Source: an uncultured bacterium
GTDB taxonomy: Bacteria; Bacteroidota; Bacteroidia; Bacteroidales; Bacteroidaceae
Length of the DNA: 64,000 nucleotides
NCBI GenBank assembly: GCA_905215555.1
Contig: CAJMQU010000001.1
Span: 62,001-126,000 of the forward strand
Direction: 5' to 3'
In this document: one piece after another, positions 8,384-17,146 of the stretch
How positions within the stretch are numbered: the first letter of the stretch is position 1
How the letters are laid out: every line of letters starts with the position of its first letter
Made by a program: the position numbers and the translations under genes
Notes under the pieces: model-generated
What the model was told of the DNA's origin: nothing
The model's database searches: none
The model's input: the letters and a program-made list of their open reading frames with translations, nothing else

Positions 8384-9921
8384 CAGTTTTCTCCTCCTAC
8401 CGTTAATTTACTTACTAAAGCCGATGGCATACCGCAGGTTACGGGACAAGATTGTCCGTCCTTGCCGCACGTCCATGTACCGTTATCTATCTGGTCATTG
8501 TTTGCCACCATGGTGATGTCTGCCAATGCCTTCGGACCGTTACCGATAATATTGATATCCTTGATGGGTTGTGTCAGCTTGCCGTCTTCGATAAGATAGC
8601 CGAACTTCACAAAGAAAGTAAAGTCACCTGCACCAATCTGCACCTGTCCGTTAGTGAACTGGTAGGCATAAATACCCTTTTTTACAGTAGAGATGATATC
8701 TTCTTCTTTCATATTTCCGGCTTCCATATAGGTGGCGCGCATTCGCGGAATAGGCACATTGCGGAAAGTATCGCGACGACCGTTTCCGGTAGGAGCCACA
8801 CCGTAATGCTTGGAGCTGATCCGGTCGTGCAGATAGCTGGTCAGCACACCATCTTTCACTATATACGTCTTCTGGCCTTCCACACCTTCATCGTCGAAAT
8901 TCACAGAACCACGGTTGAAAGGAATGGTACCGTCATCTACCACACTGATATGCTCGTTACAAACCTTCTTGTTCAGTTGGTCGGCAAAGATGGAAGTATT
9001 CTTGCGGTTGAAGTCAGCCTCAAAGGCATGTCCTATGGCTTCGTGCAATAAAATTCCCGAACCACCGGCAGCCATCACCACAGGCAGCTCACCGCCTTTA
9101 GGCTTAATGGCCTTGAACATAATTGCCGTATTATCTACCACCTCACGTGCCAGTACTTCAATAATATCATCCGACAAGAATTCGAAGCCCTTACGATAAG
9201 AACGGGTAGCGTAATTATTCTCCATACGTCCATCCTCTTCCATCACGCAGAAGGCCATATAGGACACCATTGGGCGGTAATCATAATAAGTAATACCTTC
9301 GGAGTTACAGAACAGCACATGGGTAGTGCTATCACTCAGACCGGCCTGTACTTTGCGCACGCGCTTATCCAGTGAGAATACCTTATCATTCAGTTTTTGC
9401 AAATAAGGCATTTTAGCTTTCAAATTCACCTCTTCCCAGGGAGTCACTACTGAGTAACGGTCTCTTTCAATCGTTTTCTCCTTAAACGCCACAGGTTTGC
9501 CGGCTTTGCCCGAAGAAGCGATACGGGCAGCAGTACGCGCTGCACGCAGCATTTCTTCCAATGTCACACCTTCTACATAAGCATAACCACTCTGGTCGCC
9601 TGCCAATACACGTACCCCCATACCAAAGTCGATATTCGAACTGCAACTGTTCACCTTGCCGTCCATCAGACTGACATTGTTGTTGAAAGAGTGCTCGAAA
9701 TAGAGGTCAGCATAATCTCCACCTTTTTCAAGGGCAACGGTCAGCACCTTTTTCAAGTCAGCTTCCGTCACACCGAAATGGTTCATTGCCGCATCTACAG
9801 CAGATTTTTTGTCCGTTCCTCCCAAAGCTCCCCGTACCGTATCCGGCAAGGCAAGTGACGGAGCAGCCAGCGAACCTAATACCGCCAGACTCCCCATCCG
9901 TAAGAAATTCCGTCTATCCAT
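8383..9921 (-). CDS. TldD-like zinc metalloprotease with Tat-like N-terminus
   Basis: 512 residues. The zinc motif HEAIGH (in ILLHEAIGHAFEAD) and a downstream Cys in CPVTCGMPSALV fit the TldD metal site. It forms a protease with the TldE product encoded immediately downstream. The N-terminus is MDRRNFLRMGSLAVLGSLAA followed by PSLALP, which looks like a twin-arginine signal (RRNFLR plus hydrophobic stretch), whereas classical TldD is cytoplasmic. Export would place the complex in the periplasm; this is inference. No TAnnTTTG box was found upstream. Confidence 0.85.
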   Translation of the reverse strand: MDRRNFLRMGSLAVLGSLAAPSLALPDTVRGALGGTDKKSAVDAAMNHFGVTEADLKKVLTVALEKGGDYADLYFEHSFNNNVSLMDGKVNSCSSNIDFGMGVRVLAGDQSGYAYVEGVTLEEMLRAARTAARIASSGKAGKPVAFKEKTIERDRYSVVTPWEEVNLKAKMPYLQKLNDKVFSLDKRVRKVQAGLSDSTTHVLFCNSEGITYYDYRPMVSYMAFCVMEEDGRMENNYATRSYRKGFEFLSDDIIEVLAREVVDNTAIMFKAIKPKGGELPVVMAAGGSGILLHEAIGHAFEADFNRKNTSIFADQLNKKVCNEHISVVDDGTIPFNRGSVNFDDEGVEGQKTYIVKDGVLTSYLHDRISSKHYGVAPTGNGRRDTFRNVPIPRMRATYMEAGNMKEEDIISTVKKGIYAYQFTNGQVQIGAGDFTFFVKFGYLIEDGKLTQPIKDINIIGNGPKALADITMVANNDQIDNGTWTCGKDGQSCPVTCGMPSALVSKLTVGGEN

Positions 9922-9978
9922 CTTTTTATTCTTTAAGATTGCTAATAATTATCTATGTTATACTATTACTTAGACCTC

Positions 9979-10009
9979 TCTCCATTCCCCACAAAGCGGG
10001 GAATGGAGA
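9979..10009. terminator. Strong stem-loop after cdaA
   Basis: Arms TCTCCATTCCCC (9979-9990) and GGGGAATGGAGA (9998-10009) are perfectly complementary around ACAAAGC. It lies after the cdaA stop (10075) and before the TldD start, and probably ends folP-cdaA transcription. No U tract follows on the minus strand. Confidence 0.6.
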
Positions 10010-10074
10010 AGCTTTTATTTACTTACTCTCTTTTCAATAAGACGTCATTCACTATCACTTTGTCACACCGGACA

Positions 10075-10848
10075 TTAATTTTCTTTTGTCAGCAGGCTTT
10101 CCAACTCTTCCGCGTTCAGGCGCAAGTAGAATTGTCCCTTGTGGGCAACAGAAATGGAACCTGTCTCTTCAGATACAATAATAGCCATTGCATCGGACTC
10201 CTGAGAAATACCCATAGCCGCACGATGGCGTAGTCCCAGTTCTTTCGGTATATCGAGATTGTGCGACACCGGCAATATACATCCCGCAGCTTTAATACGG
10301 CCTTTGCTGATAACCATTGCACCATCATGCAAAGGACTGTTCTTGAAGAAAATGTTCTCTATCAGACGTTGATTAATGTCAGCATTGATAACCTCCCCCG
10401 TACGCACCACATCGTCCAACGGGAAATTATGTTCAATGACAATCAAAGCCCCTACCTTCTGTTTGCCCATACTGATGCAAGCCATGACCACCGGCATTAT
10501 CTCATCATGTTGCATGCTCTCTTTCTTATTCCCGGTAAAAAATCGTATCAGTGCACTGGCATGCTGGTGCGAACCAAGCGTCAGCAGAAAACGCCGTATT
10601 TCATCCTGAAACAGAATAATCAGTGCAACCACACCCACGCTCACCAACTTGTCAAAGATGGAACCGAGCAACTTCATCTCCAATACCTGGGATACCACCA
10701 ACCATATCAATATGAATATCAGAATACCAGTAAACACATTGATAGAACCGGAAGCCTTCATCAGCTTATACGTATAGTAAAGCAGGAACGCAACCAACAG
10801 AACATCGATAATATCTTTTACGCCAATATCAAAAAACACGGTTGTCAA
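10075..10848 (-). CDS. cdaA: Diadenylate cyclase CdaA
   Basis: 257 residues from a TTG start, or 254 from a GTG at 10839, which begins with the family-like FFDIGVKDIIDVLLVAFLLY. There are three N-terminal membrane helices, then the DAC domain with DGA at 175-177 (PLHDGAMVI) and RHR at 207-209 (LGLRHRAAMG). These are the hallmark motifs for converting two ATP into cyclic di-AMP. It is anchored in the inner membrane. It follows folP by 54 bp on the same strand, so co-transcription is likely. The non-ATG start is unusual and may limit expression. Confidence 0.92.
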   Translation of the reverse strand: MTTVFFDIGVKDIIDVLLVAFLLYYTYKLMKASGSINVFTGILIFILIWLVVSQVLEMKLLGSIFDKLVSVGVVALIILFQDEIRRFLLTLGSHQHASALIRFFTGNKKESMQHDEIMPVVMACISMGKQKVGALIVIEHNFPLDDVVRTGEVINADINQRLIENIFFKNSPLHDGAMVISKGRIKAAGCILPVSHNLDIPKELGLRHRAAMGISQESDAMAIIVSEETGSISVAHKGQFYLRLNAEELESLLTKEN

Positions 10849-10902
10849 TTATTAATTATGAATTATAAATTATGAGTGAGGTAACTCTCCTTTATCACCT
10901 TA

Positions 10903-11769
10903 TCACTCCATCATCTTACCGCTATATTCCCGCATCGCTTCCACAATCTTCACCGTTTCCACAGCTTCACGCACATCGTGCACCCTGAGGATGTCGGCAC
11001 CTTTCATCAGACAGATGGTATCAAGCACCGTCGTTCCGTTCAATGCATCCTGCGGAGTACTTCCCAACAGGCGGTATATCATCGACTTGCGGGAAACACC
11101 CACTAACAAAGGCAACTCAAAAATTCGGAATTCTTCCAAATGCGCCAATAGTTCATAATTATGTTCCACTGTCTTCCCAAAGCCGAAACCGGGATCGAGA
11201 ATAATGTCCTTTACACCCAAATCACGCAATTGTTGCACTTTCCGGGCAAAATACATGAAAACTTCTCTCAAGAGGTTATCATAATGCGGATGCTGCTGCA
11301 TACTTTGCGGAGTGCCCTGCATGTGCATCATGATATAAGGCACGTTCAGCTCCGCCACTGTGCGGAACATTTCCGCATCCATCTCTCCGGCGGCAATATC
11401 ATTGATAATTGCCACACCGTACTCTTCCACGCACATTTTCGCCACATCCGCCCGGAAAGTATCAACAGAAACGACTGCCTCGGGATGTGTTTTACGCAGA
11501 ATTTCCAGTCCCACGCGCAACCGTTCCATCTCTTCACGGGGAGAAACATTTTCCGCATTAGGCCGGGAAGAGTAAGCCCCGATATCTATAATCGTGGCAC
11601 CTTCGTCCAGAATCTGTTGTGCCCGTCCGGCTATTTCAGCCTCAGTCTGCATACGGGAACCGGCATAAAAAGAATCGGGGGTCACGTTCAATATTCCCAT
11701 GACACGAGGAATGGAAAGGTCGAGCAAAGAACCGTTGATATTGATATATTTAGAGGATATTGCTTCCAT
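10903..11769 (-). CDS. folP: Dihydropteroate synthase
   Basis: About 288 residues from ATG 11769 (MEAISSKYININGSLLDLSI). It condenses p-aminobenzoate with hydroxymethyldihydropterin diphosphate in folate synthesis and is the target of sulfonamides. Visible motifs are MGILNVTPDSFYAG, ATIIDIGAYSSRPNA, DIAAGEMD, DPGFGFGKTVEHN and LVGVSRKS, all in the expected order. An open frame runs upstream to 11871, but its extra 34 residues are unlike the family, and AAGGACTAATC precedes ATG 11769 as a ribosome-binding site, so the shorter form is chosen. Confidence 0.93.
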   Translation of the reverse strand: MEAISSKYININGSLLDLSIPRVMGILNVTPDSFYAGSRMQTEAEIAGRAQQILDEGATIIDIGAYSSRPNAENVSPREEMERLRVGLEILRKTHPEAVVSVDTFRADVAKMCVEEYGVAIINDIAAGEMDAEMFRTVAELNVPYIMMHMQGTPQSMQQHPHYDNLLREVFMYFARKVQQLRDLGVKDIILDPGFGFGKTVEHNYELLAHLEEFRIFELPLLVGVSRKSMIYRLLGSTPQDALNGTTVLDTICLMKGADILRVHDVREAVETVKIVEAMREYSGKMME

Positions 11770-11796
11770 GATTAGTCCTTTTTCGTTTATACTTTG

Positions 11797-11804
11797 CAAA
11801 TGTA
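11797..11804 (-). promoter_or_regulatory. -7 box for folP-cdaA
   Basis: TACATTTG on the minus strand, 28 bp upstream of the preferred folP ATG. Its position supports that shorter start. Confidence 0.5.
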
Positions 11805-11849
11805 ACCAAAAAAGAGAATCACAATTGCATAAAATATAAAAAAACAAAT

Positions 11850-11857
11850 TAACTTTG
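11850..11857 (+). promoter_or_regulatory. -7 box for the TPR sensor kinase
   Basis: TAACTTTG, 37 bp upstream of the ATG at 11895, divergent from the folP promoter. Confidence 0.5.
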
Positions 11858-11894
11858 CTCAGAATTGACAACCAATCGAAAGAAGTAGTAAACT

Positions 11895-13865
11895 ATGAAG
11901 GTATGCAGGAGTGCCGGAACGGCATCTTTATTCCTACTATTATTCTGGTTGCTTACTCCCGGGCGAGTTTGCGGACAAGAAACAAACGAACAAGAAAAAT
12001 ATCAAGTAGACAGTACATTATTCGTCTACTATCAGCGCTGTAAGGCAGAAGTTACGTCACCTTCCGTCATGCAGAAATTGGATACCCTCTTCCAAATGGC
12101 TAAAGAGAAAGAAGATGTACGTATGCAGGCAGTGGCTCTTTCCACCAAAGTCGATCATTTTTATTTCAGCCCGTCCTTCGAGGGACAAGAAGACAGCCTG
12201 ATCTTCTACACCAATAAAGTCAAGAGCTTTGCCCGTAGCACCAGCCAACCGCAATATTATTATTTTGCCTGGGCCAATCGTCTCATCACCTATTATACCA
12301 AGCAAAGAAAATTCAACCTTGCCCTCTATGAAGCCGACAAGATGCAGAAAGAATCCGAAAGCCGGAAAGAAATCAATGGCATGCAAAGCTGTTACCAGGC
12401 ACTGTTCCGTGTCTATCAAGGTAAAGAGCTCTATAAACAGGCAACCGGATATATGCAGAAAATAATAAACCTTACCCTGAAATATGACCTGAACCCTTAC
12501 AACCTGACCACCAATTACATCGAACTTAGTGTTTGTTATCTTCAGACCAAAGAATTGGAGAAAGCTTGGAAAGCCCTTGAAGAGGCGAAGAAATACATAA
12601 CCAATGAGATTCATCAGGGATCCTATTTGTGCGCGATTCTCCGTTATTATATCCAGGCTAAAGAGATGGCTAAAGCGCGACAGACATTAAAAGAAGCTAC
12701 GCAATTATTCGACAAAAGTGCCGAACTACGAGCTAAACGACCTACGAACCTGCTGGAAGTCGCTACCAATTATTATATGGAAACCGGTGAATACAATAAA
12801 GCCCTGACGACTTACTTACGCATATACGAGATATCAAAACTGAATGGATTTGTAGCTCCCGCCATATACCACAGACTCAGCCAAATTTACGCTGCCAACA
12901 AAGATTATCAGAAAGCAATAGAGAATTATGAATATGCTTTTGCACTCAATGACTCCATAAACAGTACTCAGGAAGATATATCTGTAGGAGAGTTCGCCAC
13001 CATCCTGGGAATGGAACATCTCAATCTGGAAAATAAAGAACTGATACAGAAAAATCAGGAAATACAGATTGAAAACCGCCAGCGTCTCATCATTTTCTTA
13101 TGTATTATAATGACAGGCATTGCTTTCATGTTTTTCCGCGAAACACGTCTGAACAAAATCCTGCGCCGTGCCAAGGAAACGGAAGAAAGCGCCAGCCGCA
13201 TGAAAACGGAATTTATCCAGAATATGAGTCATGAGATACGCACTCCGTTGAACTCAATTGTCGGTTTTTCGCAATTACTTGGCAGCATCTCCGAAAATAA
13301 TGAAGAGGCAAAGGAGTATACCAATATCATTGAGCAGGGCAGCAATCATCTGCTCCAACTGGTAGATAATGTACTCGAACTGGCAAGCCTTGACAGTGGA
13401 ACCCCTATCTTCACCGATACCCCAATAGAGATAAACTCCCTGTGCCGTCAATGGATGGAAAGTGCAAAAAATTTGCCTAAACCGGGGGTAAAGCTGATCT
13501 ACCAACCGGAACAGGAAGAATTCCACCTGCACACTAATCCCACACGGCTCAATCAAGTGGTATCCCGCCTGCTTCACAATGCAGCCAGATTCACAGAAGA
13601 GGGTAGCATTACCCTCAGTTGGCACACTGATCCCAAACAGAAACTACTGACCATTTGCATAACCGATACCGGCATCGGCATTCCTGCTGATAAGCGGGAG
13701 TCTGTATTCGAGCGTTTCACCAAGCTGGACACATTTGTCCCCGGCACGGGATTGGGCTTATCCATCAGCCGTATGATTGCCGAAAAGATGGGTGGTACGC
13801 TTGTTGTAGACCCAACCTATACCACAGGCTGCCGCTTCGTCCTGACGTTACCTTTGAAAGAATAA
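11895..13865 (+). CDS. TPR-containing membrane sensor histidine kinase
   Basis: 656 residues. Signal peptide (FLLLFWLLTPGRVCGQ), then tetratricopeptide-type helical repeats to about residue 390 in the periplasm. One membrane helix follows (LIIFLCIIMTGIAFMFF, about 396-412). The HisKA domain has the phospho-acceptor His near residue 446 in NMSHEIRTPLNSIVGFS. The ATPase domain has an N-box-like HNAARFTEEG near 560, then DTGIGIPADKRESVFERF and GTGLGLSISR. No receiver domain and no adjacent response regulator are seen, so it is an orphan kinase; ligand and partner are unknown. Confidence 0.88.
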   Translation: MKVCRSAGTASLFLLLFWLLTPGRVCGQETNEQEKYQVDSTLFVYYQRCKAEVTSPSVMQKLDTLFQMAKEKEDVRMQAVALSTKVDHFYFSPSFEGQEDSLIFYTNKVKSFARSTSQPQYYYFAWANRLITYYTKQRKFNLALYEADKMQKESESRKEINGMQSCYQALFRVYQGKELYKQATGYMQKIINLTLKYDLNPYNLTTNYIELSVCYLQTKELEKAWKALEEAKKYITNEIHQGSYLCAILRYYIQAKEMAKARQTLKEATQLFDKSAELRAKRPTNLLEVATNYYMETGEYNKALTTYLRIYEISKLNGFVAPAIYHRLSQIYAANKDYQKAIENYEYAFALNDSINSTQEDISVGEFATILGMEHLNLENKELIQKNQEIQIENRQRLIIFLCIIMTGIAFMFFRETRLNKILRRAKETEESASRMKTEFIQNMSHEIRTPLNSIVGFSQLLGSISENNEEAKEYTNIIEQGSNHLLQLVDNVLELASLDSGTPIFTDTPIEINSLCRQWMESAKNLPKPGVKLIYQPEQEEFHLHTNPTRLNQVVSRLLHNAARFTEEGSITLSWHTDPKQKLLTICITDTGIGIPADKRESVFERFTKLDTFVPGTGLGLSISRMIAEKMGGTLVVDPTYTTGCRFVLTLPLKE

Positions 13866-13903
13866 AATTTCTTCCTAAACGTACCACTGTAGCGCAGAAT
13901 ATC

Positions 13904-13911
13904 TATCTTTG
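13904..13911 (+). promoter_or_regulatory. murF: -7 box for murF
   Basis: TATCTTTG, 50 bp upstream of the murF ATG. Confidence 0.5.
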
Positions 13912-13961
13912 TAACGTTTTAGACAACAGAATATAACAACGTTTCAAATCAGAAGATAGTT

Positions 13962-15260
13962 ATGGACATCACCGCCCTTTACAAGATATTTCTGGAATGC
14001 AGCAGCGTGACCACCGACAGTCGCAACTGTCCCGAAGGTTCTTTATTCATCGCCCTGAAAGGCGATAACTTCAATGGAAATGCCTTTGCCGCCAAAGCAC
14101 TCGATGCCGGCAGCGCATACGCTGTAGTAGACGAAGCCGAGCACGTTCCGGCAGGAAATTCACATTATATATTAGTAGACAATTGCCTACACGCGCTGCA
14201 ACAGCTTGCCAACTACCACCGCCGCCAACTAGGCACCCGCCTCATCGGCATCACAGGCACCAATGGAAAAACCACTACCAAAGAACTGATGGCCGCTGTC
14301 CTTTCGCAGACCTATAATATACTTTATACGCAAGGAAACCTGAACAACCATATCGGTGTTCCCCTCACCTTATTGTGTCTGAAACCGGAACATGAACTCG
14401 GTATCATAGAAATGGGTGCCAGCCATCCGGGAGACATCAAAGAATTAGTAGACATAGCCGAACCGGACTACGGAATCATCACCAACGTAGGTAAGGCGCA
14501 TCTGGAGGGATTCGGCTCTTTCGAAGGAGTCGTCAAAACCAAAGGAGAACTATACGATTACCTCCGCGAACGCGGCAATTCCACCATCTTCATCCACCAC
14601 GACAACGCATATCTGAAAGAGATAGCCGGCGGGTTAAACCAGATTCCTTATGGAAGCGAAGACGGGTTGTACATCAGCGGACATGTAACGGGCAATTCCC
14701 CCTATCTGACTTTTGAGTGGAAAGCAGACAAAGAGGATGAATATCACGAAGTGCAGACACAGCTTATCGGCGAATATAACTTCCCAAATGCACTGGCTGC
14801 CGTCACCATCGGTCGTTTCTTTGATGTAGAGCCTGAAAGGATAGATGCAGCTTTAGCCGCTTATACCCCGCAAAACAATCGGTCGCAACTGAAACAAACC
14901 GCAGACAATACGCTTATCATCGACGCATACAACGCCAACCCCACCAGTATGCAGGCTTCGCTTGCCAACTTCCACAACATGAAAGTCGAAAACAAGATGC
15001 TTATATTAGGAGATATGAGAGAGTTGGGAAAGGACGGACCGGAAGAACATCAGAAGATTGCAGATTTCCTCACGGAATGTGGTTTTGAAGATGTAATGCT
15101 GGTAGGCGAACAATTTGCCGCAGCCAGACATAGTTTCCCGACTTACCCGGATGCTGCCGCAGTCATTGAAGTATTGAAGCAAAGCAAACCTCACGGGAAA
15201 ACCATTCTCATTAAAGGTTCGAACGGAATCAGACTGAATACGGTGATTGATTATCTATAA
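13962..15260 (+). CDS. murF: UDP-N-acetylmuramoyl-tripeptide--D-alanyl-D-alanine ligase
   Basis: 432 residues, cytoplasmic Mur ligase that adds D-Ala-D-Ala to the peptidoglycan precursor with ATP. It shows an N-terminal substrate domain (SVTTDSRNCPEGSLFIALKG), the ATP-binding loop TGTNGKTT at 98-105, NLNNHIGVPLTLL, EMGASHPGDI, NVGKAHLEGFGS, and a C-terminal domain with IDAYNANPTSMQASL and LGDMRELG. Length is normal. It is monocistronic: its stop codon lies inside a strong hairpin. Confidence 0.95.
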   Translation: MDITALYKIFLECSSVTTDSRNCPEGSLFIALKGDNFNGNAFAAKALDAGSAYAVVDEAEHVPAGNSHYILVDNCLHALQQLANYHRRQLGTRLIGITGTNGKTTTKELMAAVLSQTYNILYTQGNLNNHIGVPLTLLCLKPEHELGIIEMGASHPGDIKELVDIAEPDYGIITNVGKAHLEGFGSFEGVVKTKGELYDYLRERGNSTIFIHHDNAYLKEIAGGLNQIPYGSEDGLYISGHVTGNSPYLTFEWKADKEDEYHEVQTQLIGEYNFPNALAAVTIGRFFDVEPERIDAALAAYTPQNNRSQLKQTADNTLIIDAYNANPTSMQASLANFHNMKVENKMLILGDMRELGKDGPEEHQKIADFLTECGFEDVMLVGEQFAAARHSFPTYPDAAAVIEVLKQSKPHGKTILIKGSNGIRLNTVIDYL

Positions 15261-15269
15261 TCAATCACC
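15242..15269. terminator. Terminator hairpin containing the murF stop codon
   Basis: Arms GGTGATTGATTA (15242-15253) and TAATCAATCACC (15258-15269) are perfect around TCTA. The murF TAA is the first codon of the right arm. The VanZ-like gene converges on it from the other side (ends 15276), so it may serve both. Confidence 0.75.
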
Positions 15270-15275
15270 AGCCGA

Positions 15276-15668
15276 TTATGAATTCTTCATCATCCGCGGA
15301 CGCAGAACGAAGTAACCTATCAGCGAAGCAATAACTGCTCCTGTAGTATTCGCCGCAAAATCCAGCCAGTCGCCACCACGGTAAGTGGTGCAATATTCCT
15401 GCAACAACTCCACTACTCCACTGAACAGCACAGGGCATAAGAATGCTCCCACCCATGCATGCCACAAAGGAGAATCATTTCTCCGATGTGCCCTGAGAAA
15501 CTCCAGCCACAACATGCCGGACATGCCCATATACATACAAACATGTACAATTTTATCAATATTTGGAATCAGGCTCAAATCACTTGTTGGCGGTTTGAAG
15601 AACGACAAATAAATCACTGTCAGTATAATCAGTAATGATACCGGATATTTCTTAATATAGTATAGCAT
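15276..15668 (-). CDS. VanZ-like small membrane protein
   Basis: 130 residues with about four membrane helices. NIDKIVHVCMYMGMSGMLWL, then FSGVVELLQEYCTTYRGGDW and LDFAANTTGAVIASLIGY, fit the VanZ/teicoplanin-resistance-like family. Such proteins are common in Bacteroidetes with unknown function; resistance should not be assumed. It is transcribed alone and converges with murF. Confidence 0.78.
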   Translation of the reverse strand: MLYYIKKYPVSLLIILTVIYLSFFKPPTSDLSLIPNIDKIVHVCMYMGMSGMLWLEFLRAHRRNDSPLWHAWVGAFLCPVLFSGVVELLQEYCTTYRGGDWLDFAANTTGAVIASLIGYFVLRPRMMKNS

Positions 15669-15714
15669 ATCTCAATTTATGAACGATTTGTGCACAAAAG
15701 TACAGAACATTTTC

Positions 15715-15722
15715 TATATTTG
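15715..15722 (+). promoter_or_regulatory. -7 box for the sodium symporter operon
   Basis: TATATTTG, with TTTG at 15687-15690 as a loosely spaced -33 candidate (24 bp between). Confidence 0.45.
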
Positions 15723-15772
15723 CATGTTTTAGTAGAGAATAATAACGAAATGAAAGAAAAATCTACTTTTTT

Positions 15773-17143
15773 ATGACGAAAAATGATAGAGCTAACTTTG
15801 GGAGCAAATTAGGCGTCATACTTGCTTCGGCAGGTTCCGCCGTCGGTCTGGGAAACATCTGGCGGTTTCCCTACGAGACAGGCAATCATGGCGGTGCCGC
15901 GTTTATTCTCATCTACTTAGCATGCGTACTTATTTTAGGAATCCCCATCATGGTATCCGAGTTCCTTATCGGACGTCACTCACGTGCCAACACAGCGGGA
16001 GCCTATCAAAAACTGGCGCCAAACACCTACTGGCGCTGGGTAGGCCGTATGGGTGTATTGGCGGGATTCCTGATTCTGAGTTATTATTCAGTAGTAGCCG
16101 GCTGGACGCTAGAGTTCATCGGTGAAGCCGTTACGAATAACTTTGCCGGGAAAACAGCCGCTGATTACATCAATACATTCAATTCATTTTCCGCAAATCC
16201 CTGGCGGCCGGTTATTTGGTTGATGCTCTTTCTTCTTGCCACCCATTTCATCATCGTGAAAGGAGTGGAAAAAGGTATTGAAAAGTCTGCCAAGATCATG
16301 ATGCCGATGTTGTTTATCCTGCTGATTATATTGGCGGCATGCTCCATATCATTGCCTGGTTCGGGGGCTGGCCTAGAGTTTCTGCTGAAACCAGAATGGG
16401 ACAAAGTGAACGCCAACGTATTCCTGAGCGCTATGGGACAGGCCTTTTTCTCTTTAAGCCTGGGAATGGGATGCCTTTGTACCTACGCGTCTTATTTCAA
16501 GAAAGACACGAATCTGACAAAGACAGCTTTCAGTGTCAGTATCATCGACACATTCGTTGCGATACTGGCAGGGCTTATCATCTTTCCGGCAGCATTTTCG
16601 GTAGGTATCCAGCCCGATGCAGGTCCGAGCCTCATCTTCATAACACTGCCTAATGTATTCCAACAGGCTTTTAGCGGCATACCCTTATTGGCATATATAT
16701 TCTCAGTAATGTTCTATGTCCTTCTGGCTGTTGCCGCACTCACTTCCACCATTTCCATGCACGAAGTAGTGACAGCTTATCTGCACGAGGAATTCCATCT
16801 GAGCCGGAAGCGCGCAGCAAGTATCGTGACGGGTGGTTGTATGTTTTTAGGTATCTTATGCTCACTTTCTCTGGGAGTAGGCAGAGATTATACAATATTC
16901 GGTCTGAACCTGTTCGATTTGTTTGACTTCGTCACGGCTAAGATCATGTTACCGTTAGGTGGTCTGTGCATTTCCCTCTTCACCGGCTGGTATCTGAACA
17001 AGAAGATAGTTTGGGAAGAGGTCAGCAACAACGGAACATTGAAAGTGACGTTCTACAAACTACTGATATTCATACTGAAGTTTATAGCTCCGATAGCAAT
17101 TTCACTCATTTTCATCAAAGAGTTAGGCTTTTTGAAGTTGTAG
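15773..17143 (+). CDS. Sodium-dependent transporter of the neurotransmitter:sodium symporter family
   Basis: 456 residues with about eleven membrane helices. The N-terminal signature FGSKLGVILASAGSAVGLGN followed by IWRFPYETGNHGGAAF is the sodium- and substrate-binding TM1 region of the LeuT-like family. Bacterial members import amino acids with sodium; the specific substrate is unknown. An eight-codon ORF (15750-15776) overlaps its ATG in ATGA. The next gene starts 3 bp after its stop. Confidence 0.88.
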   Translation: MTKNDRANFGSKLGVILASAGSAVGLGNIWRFPYETGNHGGAAFILIYLACVLILGIPIMVSEFLIGRHSRANTAGAYQKLAPNTYWRWVGRMGVLAGFLILSYYSVVAGWTLEFIGEAVTNNFAGKTAADYINTFNSFSANPWRPVIWLMLFLLATHFIIVKGVEKGIEKSAKIMMPMLFILLIILAACSISLPGSGAGLEFLLKPEWDKVNANVFLSAMGQAFFSLSLGMGCLCTYASYFKKDTNLTKTAFSVSIIDTFVAILAGLIIFPAAFSVGIQPDAGPSLIFITLPNVFQQAFSGIPLLAYIFSVMFYVLLAVAALTSTISMHEVVTAYLHEEFHLSRKRAASIVTGGCMFLGILCSLSLGVGRDYTIFGLNLFDLFDFVTAKIMLPLGGLCISLFTGWYLNKKIVWEEVSNNGTLKVTFYKLLIFILKFIAPIAISLIFIKELGFLKL

Positions 17144-17146
17144 GAG

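Noticed and set aside
11770..11871. N-terminal extension of dihydropteroate synthase
   Set aside because: The extra 34 residues are hydrophobic and unlike the family, and the -7 box at 11797-11804 would lie inside it; ATG 11769 has a better ribosome-binding site.
15276..15668. Glycopeptide resistance gene
   Set aside because: VanZ-like proteins are widespread in Bacteroidetes and there are no van genes around it.
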